This document shows, in pieces, positions 1 to 9,561 of a DNA stretch of 64,000 bases (the first letter of the stretch is position 1; every line of letters starts with the position of its first letter). The notes beneath the pieces are model-generated. The model ran no database searches, had not been told where the DNA came from, and saw only the letters and a program-made list of their open reading frames with translations. A program made the position numbers and the translations under genes. This DNA comes from CBDBJL01 sp965206365 (GTDB taxonomy: Bacteria > Pseudomonadota > Alphaproteobacteria > JABAAW01 > JAHZMA01): positions 15,320 through 79,319 of the forward strand of contig CBDBJL010000025.1 of NCBI GenBank assembly GCA_965206365.1, read 5' to 3'.

Positions 1-2846
1 TATTCGGTATTTTTTGATTCGATAATAAACCTATTATATATATAAGTAACATCTTTTTCTACCTTAGTACACATATTTCTGCAATCAGTGAAATTTTTTT
101 GGTTTGTAGCTTTTGCTAACATTGTCAAATCTTTATCAGTTTTTTGTAATTTGCTTTGGGTAAGATCTGTTAGGCGGAGTGCGGCTTGCATGGTGATATA
201 AAAATCCAGGGCGTAATGTAGGGTTTTCGCTTGGGGTTGTGAGAGATATTCTTGTGTGGCAAGGCAGGAAATGATTTGGTGATAATCATAACAAATATCA
301 ATATCACCATGTTTAAGAGCTTGTAGATAGAGAGCTTGCAGTGTAAATTCTAAGTCAATCAGCCCTCCGCGCTTATATTTAATATTGAAATTACCGGTAT
401 CTTTATGTTGCGTTGCAATTAAATTACGGATTTGAGTAATTTTTTGGCGGTAATTTTCCGTCATTTCATTTTGGGTAAGAATTTGTTTGATGGTTTTCGT
501 AATTTTAGATTTTAGGTCGCCCTGATTGCAAATAACGCGGGCTCGGCTTAACGCTAATTTCTCCCAATAACGGGCTTCATTTTGATAATAATTTTGATAT
601 TGTTGTAGGCTTTGGGCAATCGGGGCATCACTTCCCCAAGGACGCAAACGCAAATCCACTTCGTAGAGTTCGCCACATGCGGTATTGACTGTAAGGGCCG
701 TTAATAATCGTTGAAAGAATTTAGCATAATAGGTAGTTGGAAATAGGCTTTTTTTGCCATCAGAACTCTCAGAGCTTTCATACAGAAAAACTAAATCTAG
801 ATCAGAATCAGGTAATAATAAGCCAGAGCCAAATTTTCCCATAGCGATAATGGCAAAATTACCACAAATTCCATGCTGAATTGCAAAATTTTGCCAAACA
901 ATTTCTGCTAAACAATGAATATTAGCCTCAGCGATCAGGCTAAGCCCACTGGCGGCTTTGGTGGTAGAAAGGGTGCCATTTAACAGATGACAACCAATAT
1001 TAAATTGTCGTTCATGAGTAAAATCACGAATTTGCGATAGAATCGTTTCATAATTATCAATATTTTGCAAAGCTACGGTTAGGGTATTTTGGGCTTCGGG
1101 TAAATTTTGTGGAATTTCCAAATCATGCAAAAAAATATCCATTAAGGCTGGACGTGCTGCAAGCATTTTGGCAAGCCCTGGGGCATTGCCCATAATATCG
1201 GCAATAACGCGCATTAAGGTGGGGTGGGCAAGGAAAAGTGAAAATAATTGCATGCCCGAAGGCAATGAGGTTAAGAATTTGTCGAAAGCAAAAAATGCTT
1301 GATTAGGGTTAAGAGTATCGGAAAAACTTTGCAACAAATCGGGTAATAATTTATGCAAAATTTCGCGGGCACGTTCACTTGCTGTGGCGCGTAAGGTGCC
1401 GTTTTGCCAATGAAGAACAGTATTTAAGATCGTATCTGTTTCTTTGAAATTCATACCGTTTAGCGATTGAATAAGTTTTTGATTGGGAATATTTTGATTA
1501 GGATAATCTTTATTTTGGGTAAGATTTGATTGGTTTGGGTGGATAAAAAGATGAAGCAAACTTGTGGAATGATGATGACATTTGTGCATGGTTTCTTGTA
1601 ATATTTTTCTGAAGGTTTCGGTATTTTCAAAGCCAGAAAAATAGACAAATTTTTCGAAATCAATTTCCGTATTCGGCAAGATTTGCAGTTGTAAATCATT
1701 CTGCATTTGCAAGCGATGTTCTAGCGAGCGCAAAAAAGGATAAGCATGATTTAAGTCTGTAAAGGTTTCAGAATTGACAAAGTCTAATTCATGGAGAGTT
1801 TCCAAAGTCTTCAAAGTTGAACGCCCACGTAATTTAGGATATTTGCCACCCCATAAAAGTTGTAAAAGCTGGATATAAAATTCACAATCACGAATACCGC
1901 CCATGCCGGTTTTTAGGTTATAGCCAAGAAAATCATCTCGTGAATTATGATGATCACCAATTTGCTGTTGCACATGATAAATATCTTCAAGCGCAGTGTA
2001 GTCAAGGTTTTTTCGCCAAATGAAGGGCGAGATATTCTGGATAAAATCATAGCCTAACGTTAAATCACCCGCCATTGGATGAGCGCGAATCATCACAATA
2101 CGTTCCCAGTTACGGGCAATACTTTCATAGTAAATTAAGGCAGCTTCAATCGTCATCGCCGGTGGGGTGGCGGAAGGGTTGGGGCGTAAGCGCAAATCAG
2201 TACGAAACAGGTAACCGCCATGACTACGCTCATCTAGTAAACGCACAAGATAATGCGAAAAATACTGAACTTTTTGCCCGATACGCTCGGGTCGGGTTGG
2301 GCCTAAAGAATCGGGAAATTTTGCTGGATCATATAAGAACAATAAATCAACATCACTGGAATAATTAAGTTCGCCAGCACCGAGTTTTCCAAGAGCAATG
2401 ATCACAAATCCGCACTCATCTTGCGTGAGTGTGGATAATTTATCTTCCTCAGCATTTTGTTTTAAGGCAAAAATTAAACATTCATTAATCAGCAATTCTG
2501 CCATTTCTGTTAAAGCTTGGCTGATGCGGGAAAAATCCCAATGGGTAGAAATATCGGCGATGGCAATCAAAAAAGAAGCTTGTTTTTTCAATAATCGACT
2601 TTGTTGCATAAAATCATCCTCACGGGTAAGATGATGTAATTTTTTGATATTTTCCATACAATGGCAAAACTCATTTTCTAGTTTCTGGGCACAATCTTGC
2701 CCAGAAATATTGTGTAACCACTCTGGATTTTGTTGGTTAAGTTGTGCTAAATAAGGGCTGTGGTTAAAGATTGTATCGGTAAATTCTGTGATCAGTGATT
2801 TATAATCACAGTTGTTGTTCGCAAGATATATAGGCATGAGAGACAT
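1..2846 (-). CDS. glnE: Bifunctional glutamine synthetase adenylyltransferase/deadenylase, partial (C-terminus beyond left edge)
   Basis: The minus strand is open from an ATG at 2846 to the left edge, giving 948 codons without a stop; the family is usually about 930-1000 residues, so only the extreme C-terminus is missing. Two nucleotidyltransferase modules are visible. The N-terminal one has GKLGAGELNYSSDVDL (near residue 153), expected for deadenylation. The C-terminal one has GKFGSGLLLPDSDLDL (near residue 670), expected for adenylylation. Both keep the Asp-x-Asp metal ligands. The enzyme adds or removes AMP on a Tyr of GlnA in response to PII; glnB and glnA lie at 23531-25304 and GlnA keeps the target Tyr. 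A second in-frame ATG at 2837 is possible; neither has a strong ribosome site. Confidence 0.95.
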   Translation of the reverse strand, partial: MSLMPIYLANNNCDYKSLITEFTDTIFNHSPYLAQLNQQNPEWLHNISGQDCAQKLENEFCHCMENIKKLHHLTREDDFMQQSRLLKKQASFLIAIADISTHWDFSRISQALTEMAELLINECLIFALKQNAEEDKLSTLTQDECGFVIIALGKLGAGELNYSSDVDLLFLYDPAKFPDSLGPTRPERIGQKVQYFSHYLVRLLDERSHGGYLFRTDLRLRPNPSATPPAMTIEAALIYYESIARNWERIVMIRAHPMAGDLTLGYDFIQNISPFIWRKNLDYTALEDIYHVQQQIGDHHNSRDDFLGYNLKTGMGGIRDCEFYIQLLQLLWGGKYPKLRGRSTLKTLETLHELDFVNSETFTDLNHAYPFLRSLEHRLQMQNDLQLQILPNTEIDFEKFVYFSGFENTETFRKILQETMHKCHHHSTSLLHLFIHPNQSNLTQNKDYPNQNIPNQKLIQSLNGMNFKETDTILNTVLHWQNGTLRATASERAREILHKLLPDLLQSFSDTLNPNQAFFAFDKFLTSLPSGMQLFSLFLAHPTLMRVIADIMGNAPGLAKMLAARPALMDIFLHDLEIPQNLPEAQNTLTVALQNIDNYETILSQIRDFTHERQFNIGCHLLNGTLSTTKAASGLSLIAEANIHCLAEIVWQNFAIQHGICGNFAIIAMGKFGSGLLLPDSDLDLVFLYESSESSDGKKSLFPTTYYAKFFQRLLTALTVNTACGELYEVDLRLRPWGSDAPIAQSLQQYQNYYQNEARYWEKLALSRARVICNQGDLKSKITKTIKQILTQNEMTENYRQKITQIRNLIATQHKDTGNFNIKYKRGGLIDLEFTLQALYLQALKHGDIDICYDYHQIISCLATQEYLSQPQAKTLHYALDFYITMQAALRLTDLTQSKLQKTDKDLTMLAKATNQKNFTDCRNMCTKVEKDVTYIYNRFIIESKNTE

Positions 2847-2986
2847 AATGTTTTTTCTACTTTGTTTGTTTGGCATTTCTAAAAATTTTGCTACATGTTA
2901 TAGTCGTTTAGCGTTGGGCATATATTCAGGAGGATGGTTATTGTTGCGTCGTTTCGTTATGATCTCTAGCATAGCATCGAATATTT
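2847..2986. promoter_or_regulatory. Divergent intergenic region glnE / AsmA-like gene
   Basis: These 140 bases separate two divergent genes and must hold both promoters. On the plus strand a TATAGT at about 2910 could be a -10 element. A strong ribosome site AGGAGG at 2928-2933 is followed 7 bases later by a TTG (2941) opening a 17-codon frame that ends at 2994, overlapping the ATG of the next gene (2987) by 8 bases. This looks like a possible leader peptide that couples translation into the AsmA-like gene. Confidence 0.4.
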
Positions 2987-5900
2987 ATGATTAGCAAATT
3001 CACCCCTATTGTTCCTCACTATAATCAGGCCACCATTGCGTTATTATTATTTCATGTGATTGTACGTTTTGTTTCGCGGTTGCTCAATTTTATTACTTTT
3101 TCGTTGTTTGTCTTGCTATTTTATATGATCGAGAATCAATATGATGAAGTTAGGGTTAGGCCTGATGCTTTCGTGGCGTTGTATAATCTTGTTAATCAAG
3201 AATGGTATTTAGAGATTAAGGAGATCGTTCTCACCAGAAAGGTTAGTAATTTAGATATTATTTTTCACGATGTTACGTTATCGAATCGGATCACAACCAA
3301 TGAAACCCTGGCTATGGCAGTGGATAGGTTGGAGGTACGCTATTATGCGGAAGATATTTTCCGTGCGAAAACATTGCCTCGTTACGGCAATGCCAGTCAA
3401 GTTATTGTAGAGCGGAAAATTCATCACAGTATTGTACAGGATTTTTCAGCGCATAAGGCTTATTTGCAAGATAAGAAAATTATGAATATTATCAGAAAAT
3501 TACAAAATCAACTTTATTTACCGAAGGTAGATTCTTCATACACACTTAACCAGATTGATTATCGTTATTCTTATCCACAAGCAGGGCGATATTTTCGGTA
3601 TTATCAGGGAATTTTTGGGGTTGGAAAACAGCTCGGCAGTATGCATGGCAATTTTCAAGGTAAGTTAGATATTACCAATGAAATTAACGGTATCAAATTT
3701 GTAGGTGGAGTGGTTGAGTGGCAGGGCGATATTTTTTATGGCACAGCAGGTGAAGAGATACGTCCGGAAGTTAAGTTTGCGTTACAGATCAATCCGCCTG
3801 AAAATATAGAAATCACTTCACGGCATCGCGATACCACAAAATTGCTAAGTTATTTTAATATCCCGTTGCATTTTACCGGAAAGCTACAGCCGGTGGCGAA
3901 TGTTAAAAATTATCAAATGAATTTCAAACTAGAATGGGTGGGTCGGATTGTTGCGCAAATGGATTTTGATTATTTGGGTGATCTGTGGGTAGGGCGTGAT
4001 GTAACATTTACAGGTTCGGTTGTGCAGTGGGATCTGCGAACATTTTATTCGGTTGCGAAATTATATTTAGAAGACCCCGTATGGACAAATATTTTGGTAT
4101 CGGGTGGTTTTCGTAGCAAGATTGTTAATCGAAAAATAATCCAAATGGATTTTAAATTTTATGGTGATGCTGGTAAGATTCACATGTTGAATGCAAGTAC
4201 GGTTACAATTGATCATTGGCGTTTGGAAGGGGAATTGATTACGCGCAATCAACAAAAATTATATCAGTTGGATTATTATCAAGATCAGCTTGGAGCGAAG
4301 GCGTCGGGGCAGCTACAAATTAAGCAAGAAGGATCAGCAAAAATGACTTTTCAGCTGGATTATAAAATTACAGATCTGCCATTTCAAAATTTATATGACT
4401 ATTGGCCTTCGCATTTTGCATCCGATACTCGGGCATGGGCTGGGAGAAATATTAAAACTGGACAAATAGCCTTATTACAGGGGCAGTTACATTCTAAAAT
4501 TAATGCAATGCGCGAGCTTGAATTGGTTGGGATAACCGGAGTTGGAGAAGCACAAGATTTTGCAATGCACCCTAATGATGGGCTGCCATTGATGCATGAT
4601 GTGGCAGGGCATTTAAGCTTCACAGAAAATAGGCTAGATCTTATCATAGAACAGGGGATAAATGCTGGTGGAAATATTGTTGCCGGGGCAAAGGTGGGGA
4701 TTGTTAAAATCGTGCCAGAAATAATACCAGCGGTTAATCTAACGGATAACCAAGAAGCGCAACAGCAAGATTTAGTGCTTTTGGAAGCCGAGTTTGACGT
4801 TGATTCGAAATTGGCATTTCTGCTTGAAATTGCTGAACAATATTCACCGAGCTTAGTAGATTATCAAGAAATTCTTTCAGAAATTGAGGGAAAAGCTTCT
4901 ACTCAAGTTACCCTGAAAGTGGCTTTGAGTGAGGATCCAGAATCTGAACATTTGGCCTTAAAGGTAGAGAGCCAATTATATGATACAAAATTCGCGCTTT
5001 CCTGGTTTGAATTGGTGAGTGGGAAGGGTAAGTTAGTTGTTACCGATGAAGATTTAAATTTTACGCTTAATTTTGACCATGGTGGTGAGGTTTTGTCGGT
5101 GAATTGGAGCGAAGGTTTTGGGGATCGGGATCAACGCATCATTACCGTGGACGGTAATTTAAGTGCAACCAAAATGTTGGAAAATCTTTATTCGCCATTC
5201 GCGCAAGATTTCGCTGGTGCGATGAATATTGATGTATTGTATCAAAAACCTACAGCGAAACCAGGAAAAATAACCGGCAAGATTAATATGCAAGCGGTGG
5301 ATATTTTTCTGCACCCTTTATTTATTGAAAAACAAGCTGGGCAGGAAGGTTTTATCAAAATACAAGGCGATGTTCACGCCGATGGTGAGATTTTCTTGAA
5401 AGAAATTGAGGCGAATTTTGCGGGCATTGACATGCAGGGGCAGATCAAATTTTTGAATAATGGGCAGGTATTGGCAACATTGCCTAATATTAGTTGGGGC
5501 GAGCGCAATCAAATGGTTTTGGATGCGATTGTGGAAGCCAATGATGATGCGGATATTTTGTTAGAAATAACGGCTTTGGATTTGACGCGGTTGGCAGATT
5601 TATCAGGGATTTCTTGGGTTGATAATCATCTTTCGCAAGAGGAGGGTGAGGTTGGTGCTGTTACAGATATTGAAGGGGTGGTTGAAAAAATTTATCTGCG
5701 CTCGCAAGATGATCATCATTTTCTGGCAGATGCAACTTTTACCTTAAATTTTGATGGGGATATTTTAAAGCAAGCCAGCTTTGATGTTCCCGATGAGAAT
5801 CAAGATTTGATTAATTTTCAGTATAAAAAAGATAGTTATGATTTTGGGGCATTCAACCTTGCGGTAAATTCACTGGGGAAGCTGACAAAAATTGCGAAGG

Positions 5901-6469
5901 AGGATCCTGTTATTGATGGGGCCGTGATCAAACTTAGTAGTAATAAATTGCCAGGGAAAGATACCTATACTGGCAGGCTGGAAATGGGCAAGGCAGTGAT
6001 TTATAACATGCCGGGGTTCAGCAAACTGCTAGATGCTATTGCCATTTTTACCGGTAATTTTACGATTATTAAGAGAGGTTCTAGCATGGATGGATTTTTT
6101 GCCGATTTTTACTACGATGATAAAAAAATTATCATTGAAAATATGCGACTTTATTCTTTGGCGCAAGGCATTACCGGTAGCGGGGTGATTGATATTAAAA
6201 ATAGCGCAGTGGATCTTGAGGGCAATGCAATTCCTCTTTACATTTTAACCCGTATTTTAGGCAAAACTCCTATTTTAGGTCCGTTATTAATTGGTGGTGA
6301 GGGGGATGGTTTGTTTGCTGTGGGGTATCATATTTCTGGTAAAGAAGATGATATTAAGGTGGATATAAAACCGCTTGAGGTTATTTTACCGGGGTTTGTA
6401 AAAAAAATACGGGATTCTTTAGTGCTCAGTGCGGATGAAAAAGCCTTAATTGAGATCGATAACAAGTAG
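2987..6469 (+). CDS. AsmA/YhdP-like envelope protein with C-terminal AsmA-like domain
   Basis: Encodes about 1160 residues. A hydrophobic segment near residues 34-48 (FITFSLFVLLFYMI) suggests an N-terminal inner-membrane anchor with the rest periplasmic. The body is beta-rich and repetitive; the last 200 residues (PGFSKLLDAIAIFTG, GSGVIDIKNSAVDLEG, IPLYILTRILGKTPILGPLLIGG) match the C-terminal domain of AsmA-like/YhdP-family proteins. Known members form long bridges implicated in phospholipid transport to the outer membrane. The start is uncertain: ATG 2987 has no ribosome site of its own, and an in-frame TAG about 15 bases upstream rules out a longer start. Coupling to the preceding micro-ORF is possible. 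It converges on tyrS with 5 bases between. Confidence 0.8.
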   Translation: MISKFTPIVPHYNQATIALLLFHVIVRFVSRLLNFITFSLFVLLFYMIENQYDEVRVRPDAFVALYNLVNQEWYLEIKEIVLTRKVSNLDIIFHDVTLSNRITTNETLAMAVDRLEVRYYAEDIFRAKTLPRYGNASQVIVERKIHHSIVQDFSAHKAYLQDKKIMNIIRKLQNQLYLPKVDSSYTLNQIDYRYSYPQAGRYFRYYQGIFGVGKQLGSMHGNFQGKLDITNEINGIKFVGGVVEWQGDIFYGTAGEEIRPEVKFALQINPPENIEITSRHRDTTKLLSYFNIPLHFTGKLQPVANVKNYQMNFKLEWVGRIVAQMDFDYLGDLWVGRDVTFTGSVVQWDLRTFYSVAKLYLEDPVWTNILVSGGFRSKIVNRKIIQMDFKFYGDAGKIHMLNASTVTIDHWRLEGELITRNQQKLYQLDYYQDQLGAKASGQLQIKQEGSAKMTFQLDYKITDLPFQNLYDYWPSHFASDTRAWAGRNIKTGQIALLQGQLHSKINAMRELELVGITGVGEAQDFAMHPNDGLPLMHDVAGHLSFTENRLDLIIEQGINAGGNIVAGAKVGIVKIVPEIIPAVNLTDNQEAQQQDLVLLEAEFDVDSKLAFLLEIAEQYSPSLVDYQEILSEIEGKASTQVTLKVALSEDPESEHLALKVESQLYDTKFALSWFELVSGKGKLVVTDEDLNFTLNFDHGGEVLSVNWSEGFGDRDQRIITVDGNLSATKMLENLYSPFAQDFAGAMNIDVLYQKPTAKPGKITGKINMQAVDIFLHPLFIEKQAGQEGFIKIQGDVHADGEIFLKEIEANFAGIDMQGQIKFLNNGQVLATLPNISWGERNQMVLDAIVEANDDADILLEITALDLTRLADLSGISWVDNHLSQEEGEVGAVTDIEGVVEKIYLRSQDDHHFLADATFTLNFDGDILKQASFDVPDENQDLINFQYKKDSYDFGAFNLAVNSLGKLTKIAKEDPVIDGAVIKLSSNKLPGKDTYTGRLEMGKAVIYNMPGFSKLLDAIAIFTGNFTIIKRGSSMDGFFADFYYDDKKIIIENMRLYSLAQGITGSGVIDIKNSAVDLEGNAIPLYILTRILGKTPILGPLLIGGEGDGLFAVGYHISGKEDDIKVDIKPLEVILPGFVKKIRDSLVLSADEKALIEIDNK

Positions 6470-6474
6470 CTTCG

Positions 6475-7719
6475 CTATTCAAGATTAATTAAGATATGGT
6501 TTTTTTTGCCACTAGAGAGTTTGAATTCGTTATTTTTGAATGAATCTAAGGTGATGATGTGATTTTCGTCTGCGATTTTTTCGTTATTAATGCGCGCGCC
6601 GCCACCTTTAATTAATCGGCGAGCCTCGCTGGTGTTGGTGGTAAGCCCTGATAAATGCAATAGCTGAAATAATTTTATGCCAATTTCTAATTCCGTTTTG
6701 GTTACAGTGTAGCTTGCCATGTTGCTGTCGGTGGTTCCTTGGCTGAAGAGTTTTTGGGCAATCTGTTCGGCTTGATTTGCCGCGCTGGGATTATGGCATA
6801 GGGCGGTGATCTGATTGGCAAGAATAATTTTGGCGTGATTCATTTCCGCCCCCTCTAATTTTTCTAACCGTGCAATTTCATCTAAGGGTAATTCTGTAAA
6901 TAATCGTAAAAATTTGCCCACATCACCATCATGGCTATTGCGCCAATATTGCCAAAAATCAAATTCCGAGCATTTATCGCGGTTAAGCCAGATTGCACCT
7001 TTTGCGCTTTTGCCCATTTTTTCCCCGGATGCTGTGGTGAGTAAGGGCGAGGTGAGACCAAAAACTTCTATGTTTGCCATTTTTCGGGTTAAATCAATAC
7101 CACTGACAATATTGCCCCATTGATCAGAGCCCCCCATTTGAAGGCGGCAACCATAATCACGCGCCAAAAACATGAAATCATAGGCTTGCAAAACCATATA
7201 GTTAAATTCTAAAAAACTGAGGGGCTGTTCGCGTTCTAGGCGAAGCCGAACCGATTCAAAACCCAGCATGCGATTGACGCTAAAATGGGGACCAATAGTG
7301 CGGAGCAAATCGATATAATTTAGTTCTAACAGCCAATCGGCATTGTTGACAATGATCGCATCATTATCTTTGGTACCAAAATGGAGGTATTTTGCGAATA
7401 TTTTTTGCAGGGTAACAATATTTGCCGAGATTTCTGTCGGCGTTAACATTTGCCTTTGCCGATCCTTGCCTGAAGGATCTCCAATCATGCTACTACCCCC
7501 TCCCATCAGGATGATCGGTTTATGGCCCATTTTTTGGAGCCAACGTAGCAACATAATTTGGGTTAGTGAGCCCACATGTAAAGAATCTGCGGTGGCATCA
7601 AAACCAATATAAGCGGGGATAATTTGCGTATTTAGCAAGCGAGCCAACGCATCTTCATCGGTAATTTGATGAAGAAATAAACGGGTTTGAAGAATGGTAA
7701 GCAGTTCAGGTTTTGCCAT
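6475..7719 (-). CDS. tyrS: Tyrosyl-tRNA synthetase
   Basis: Class I aminoacyl-tRNA synthetase that charges tRNA-Tyr. A Rossmann fold carries the HIGH-type signature HVGS (residues 48-51, after GFDATADSL) and a KMSKS-type KMGKS near residue 235. The tyrosine pocket region GGSDQWGNI is present. An S4 RNA-binding domain closes the protein (TSEARRLIKGGGARINNEKI). About 414 residues, normal for the family. I chose ATG 7719 (MAKPELL) over the upstream TTG at 7737. In many alphaproteobacteria lexA sits after moeA; here tyrS occupies this place. Confidence 0.96.
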   Translation of the reverse strand: MAKPELLTILQTRLFLHQITDEDALARLLNTQIIPAYIGFDATADSLHVGSLTQIMLLRWLQKMGHKPIILMGGGSSMIGDPSGKDRQRQMLTPTEISANIVTLQKIFAKYLHFGTKDNDAIIVNNADWLLELNYIDLLRTIGPHFSVNRMLGFESVRLRLEREQPLSFLEFNYMVLQAYDFMFLARDYGCRLQMGGSDQWGNIVSGIDLTRKMANIEVFGLTSPLLTTASGEKMGKSAKGAIWLNRDKCSEFDFWQYWRNSHDGDVGKFLRLFTELPLDEIARLEKLEGAEMNHAKIILANQITALCHNPSAANQAEQIAQKLFSQGTTDSNMASYTVTKTELEIGIKLFQLLHLSGLTTNTSEARRLIKGGGARINNEKIADENHIITLDSFKNNEFKLSSGKKNHILINLE

Positions 7720-7786
7720 AATTTTAAGGCTTTGCAAAAAAAAGATTCAAGAAATATTGCGTGATGAAAATATTGTTTTTTTGATT

Positions 7787-7814
7787 ATATTATTAGGTCA
7801 TGATTGTTCAGCAA
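7787..7814 (-). promoter_or_regulatory. Candidate sigma-70 promoter of tyrS
   Basis: Read on the minus strand: TTGCTG (7814-7809), 16-base spacer, TAATAT (7792-7787), about 65 bases before the tyrS ATG. The position between the moeA stop and tyrS suggests tyrS has its own transcript. Confidence 0.4.
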
Positions 7815-7840
7815 CATAATGATATCATTTAGTTTCTTTG

Positions 7841-9088
7841 TTAGAATTGGGTTAAAGGGGCGGGGAAGGGCATAAAATTTACGCTCATGCCTTTGCTTTT
7901 TGCCCGGCTATTGGCAGGGCAAATAATAAGCCCATCGGCGCGTGCGAGATTTTTTAGCTGGGCAGAATCCTGCATTTGTAGTGCAGTTGCATAAATTTTT
8001 CCTTCTTGATAATGAAGTTGCGCACGCCGATAATGGGTACGGTTGCCTTCTTTGGGTAAATCGCTTGCTAAAATTACACTTTGCTTGGTAAGCTCTGTGG
8101 GTTGTGCGAGCATTTTGGCAATCGCTGGAAGGATCAGTAAGATCGCAGCCAATAGAGTGGATACTGGGTTGCCCGGAAGTCCGAAAAGTAGTTTATCGCC
8201 ACAGATTCCAAACAAGGTAGGTTTTCCGGGTTTCAGGTTGATGCCATGAAATATTGGGGTAAAGCTCGGTAAATTTGCCATGATTTCGGGAACATAATCA
8301 TAATCGCCAATGGAAACCCCTCCGGTCATCACGATCAGATCATTTTCGGGCAAGGCTTGTTGCAACCACGATGCTAGGGCAGTCTTATTATCTTGAACGC
8401 ATGTGTAGTTTGTGATTAAAGCCCCATAAAGCGGGAACATTGCTGCCAGAGCGACATCGTTAGAAGAGGGAATTGTCCAATCTGTTTGCAGATCTCCTAG
8501 GGGGATTAATTCATCGCCAGTGGCGGCAATGGCGATTTTTGGTTGGCGCAAAACATGGCAATGAGTGATATTCATCGCTGCCATTAAGGCAAGATCGCGA
8601 ATTGTTATCTTCGTATATTTCGGCAAACAAATTTCACCTTGCGTAAAATCCATCCCAGCATGACGCACATATCGCTGATCTATTCTGTCGATTATCGAAT
8701 GCTGCAAACGCAATTGATTTCTCGTTATATTATCAGCTTGTTCGGTAATTACTACAAGATCAGTGCCTTCAGGCAATAAAGCACCGGTAAAAATTTTAAT
8801 GCAGCTCCCTTGGGGAACTGTTTTCAGGAAAGGTTTGCCGGCAGCACTCTCGCCAATAATTGGGTAGGTTTGGCTTTGATTTTTGGGATTTTTGCTTTGC
8901 AATGTGGCGATGGCGATGGCAAAACCGTCCATTGCCGAGATTGTGGCTTTTGGGCTAGCATGCATCGCGGATAAATCTTGCGCTAGGATTCGACCAATGC
9001 TCTGCGCAATCGGAATATTTTCGGATTGCATTATTGGGCATCGTTCAAGAATTGCGGTTAGGGCTTGGGCATGGGTGAGCGCAGTCAT
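7841..9088 (-). CDS. moeA: Molybdopterin molybdenumtransferase MoeA
   Basis: Inserts molybdate into adenylylated molybdopterin in molybdenum-cofactor synthesis. The 415-residue protein shows the MoeA order: N-terminal domain with ISAMDGFAIA (near residue 49), the MoCF-binding domain with TGGVSIGDYD and GKPTLFG, the LPGNPVS loop, and a C-terminal beta domain. Its ATG overlaps the moaC stop by 4 bases (ATGA-type, 9085-9088), so translation is probably coupled. No Mo enzyme is encoded in the window. Confidence 0.96.
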   Translation of the reverse strand: MTALTHAQALTAILERCPIMQSENIPIAQSIGRILAQDLSAMHASPKATISAMDGFAIAIATLQSKNPKNQSQTYPIIGESAAGKPFLKTVPQGSCIKIFTGALLPEGTDLVVITEQADNITRNQLRLQHSIIDRIDQRYVRHAGMDFTQGEICLPKYTKITIRDLALMAAMNITHCHVLRQPKIAIAATGDELIPLGDLQTDWTIPSSNDVALAAMFPLYGALITNYTCVQDNKTALASWLQQALPENDLIVMTGGVSIGDYDYVPEIMANLPSFTPIFHGINLKPGKPTLFGICGDKLLFGLPGNPVSTLLAAILLILPAIAKMLAQPTELTKQSVILASDLPKEGNRTHYRRAQLHYQEGKIYATALQMQDSAQLKNLARADGLIICPANSRAKSKGMSVNFMPFPAPLTQF

Positions 9089-9561
9089 CGGCGGAAATAA
9101 TCTCCTGATTTGCCACCCGTTTTTTCTTCAAGTTGAATATTTTCAAGTTGCATGGCTTTATCATAGGCTTTGAGCATATCATATAAAGTTAACCCGGCAA
9201 TCGATGCTGCGCTTAAGGCTTCCATTTCAACACCAGTTTCCGATTGAGTTATGGTTTCGGCGCGAATCATAAAAAAGCAACCCGCATGGTTTTCTTCGGC
9301 ATGAATTTGTACCTTTACCGATTGCAGGGGTAGATTATGGCATAGGGGAATTAAATTGGCAGTTTGTTTTGCGGCCATAATGCCTGCAGTTTCAGCAATT
9401 TGGATCACATTTCCTTTTTTGGCGGTGCCATGGGCACCAGCGACAAAAGCTTGCGGACTGCAACGCAGGCGTGCCGTTGCCACTGCGCGGCGTAACGAGC
9501 TGTTTTTCGTTGAAACATCCACCATTTGGGGACGCCCTTGGGAATCAAAATGGTTACTCAT
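9085..9561 (-). CDS. moaC: Cyclic pyranopterin monophosphate synthase MoaC
   Basis: Makes cyclic pyranopterin monophosphate, the first stable molybdopterin precursor. 158 residues, the normal size. Conserved parts are MVDVSTK (13-19), KKGNVIQIAETAGIMAAK, LCHNLPL and TGVEMEAL. It overlaps trpC upstream and moeA downstream by 4 bases each, placing it inside the trpD-trpC-moaC-moeA transcription unit that is common in alphaproteobacteria. Confidence 0.97.
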   Translation of the reverse strand: MSNHFDSQGRPQMVDVSTKNSSLRRAVATARLRCSPQAFVAGAHGTAKKGNVIQIAETAGIMAAKQTANLIPLCHNLPLQSVKVQIHAEENHAGCFFMIRAETITQSETGVEMEALSAASIAGLTLYDMLKAYDKAMQLENIQLEEKTGGKSGDYFRR

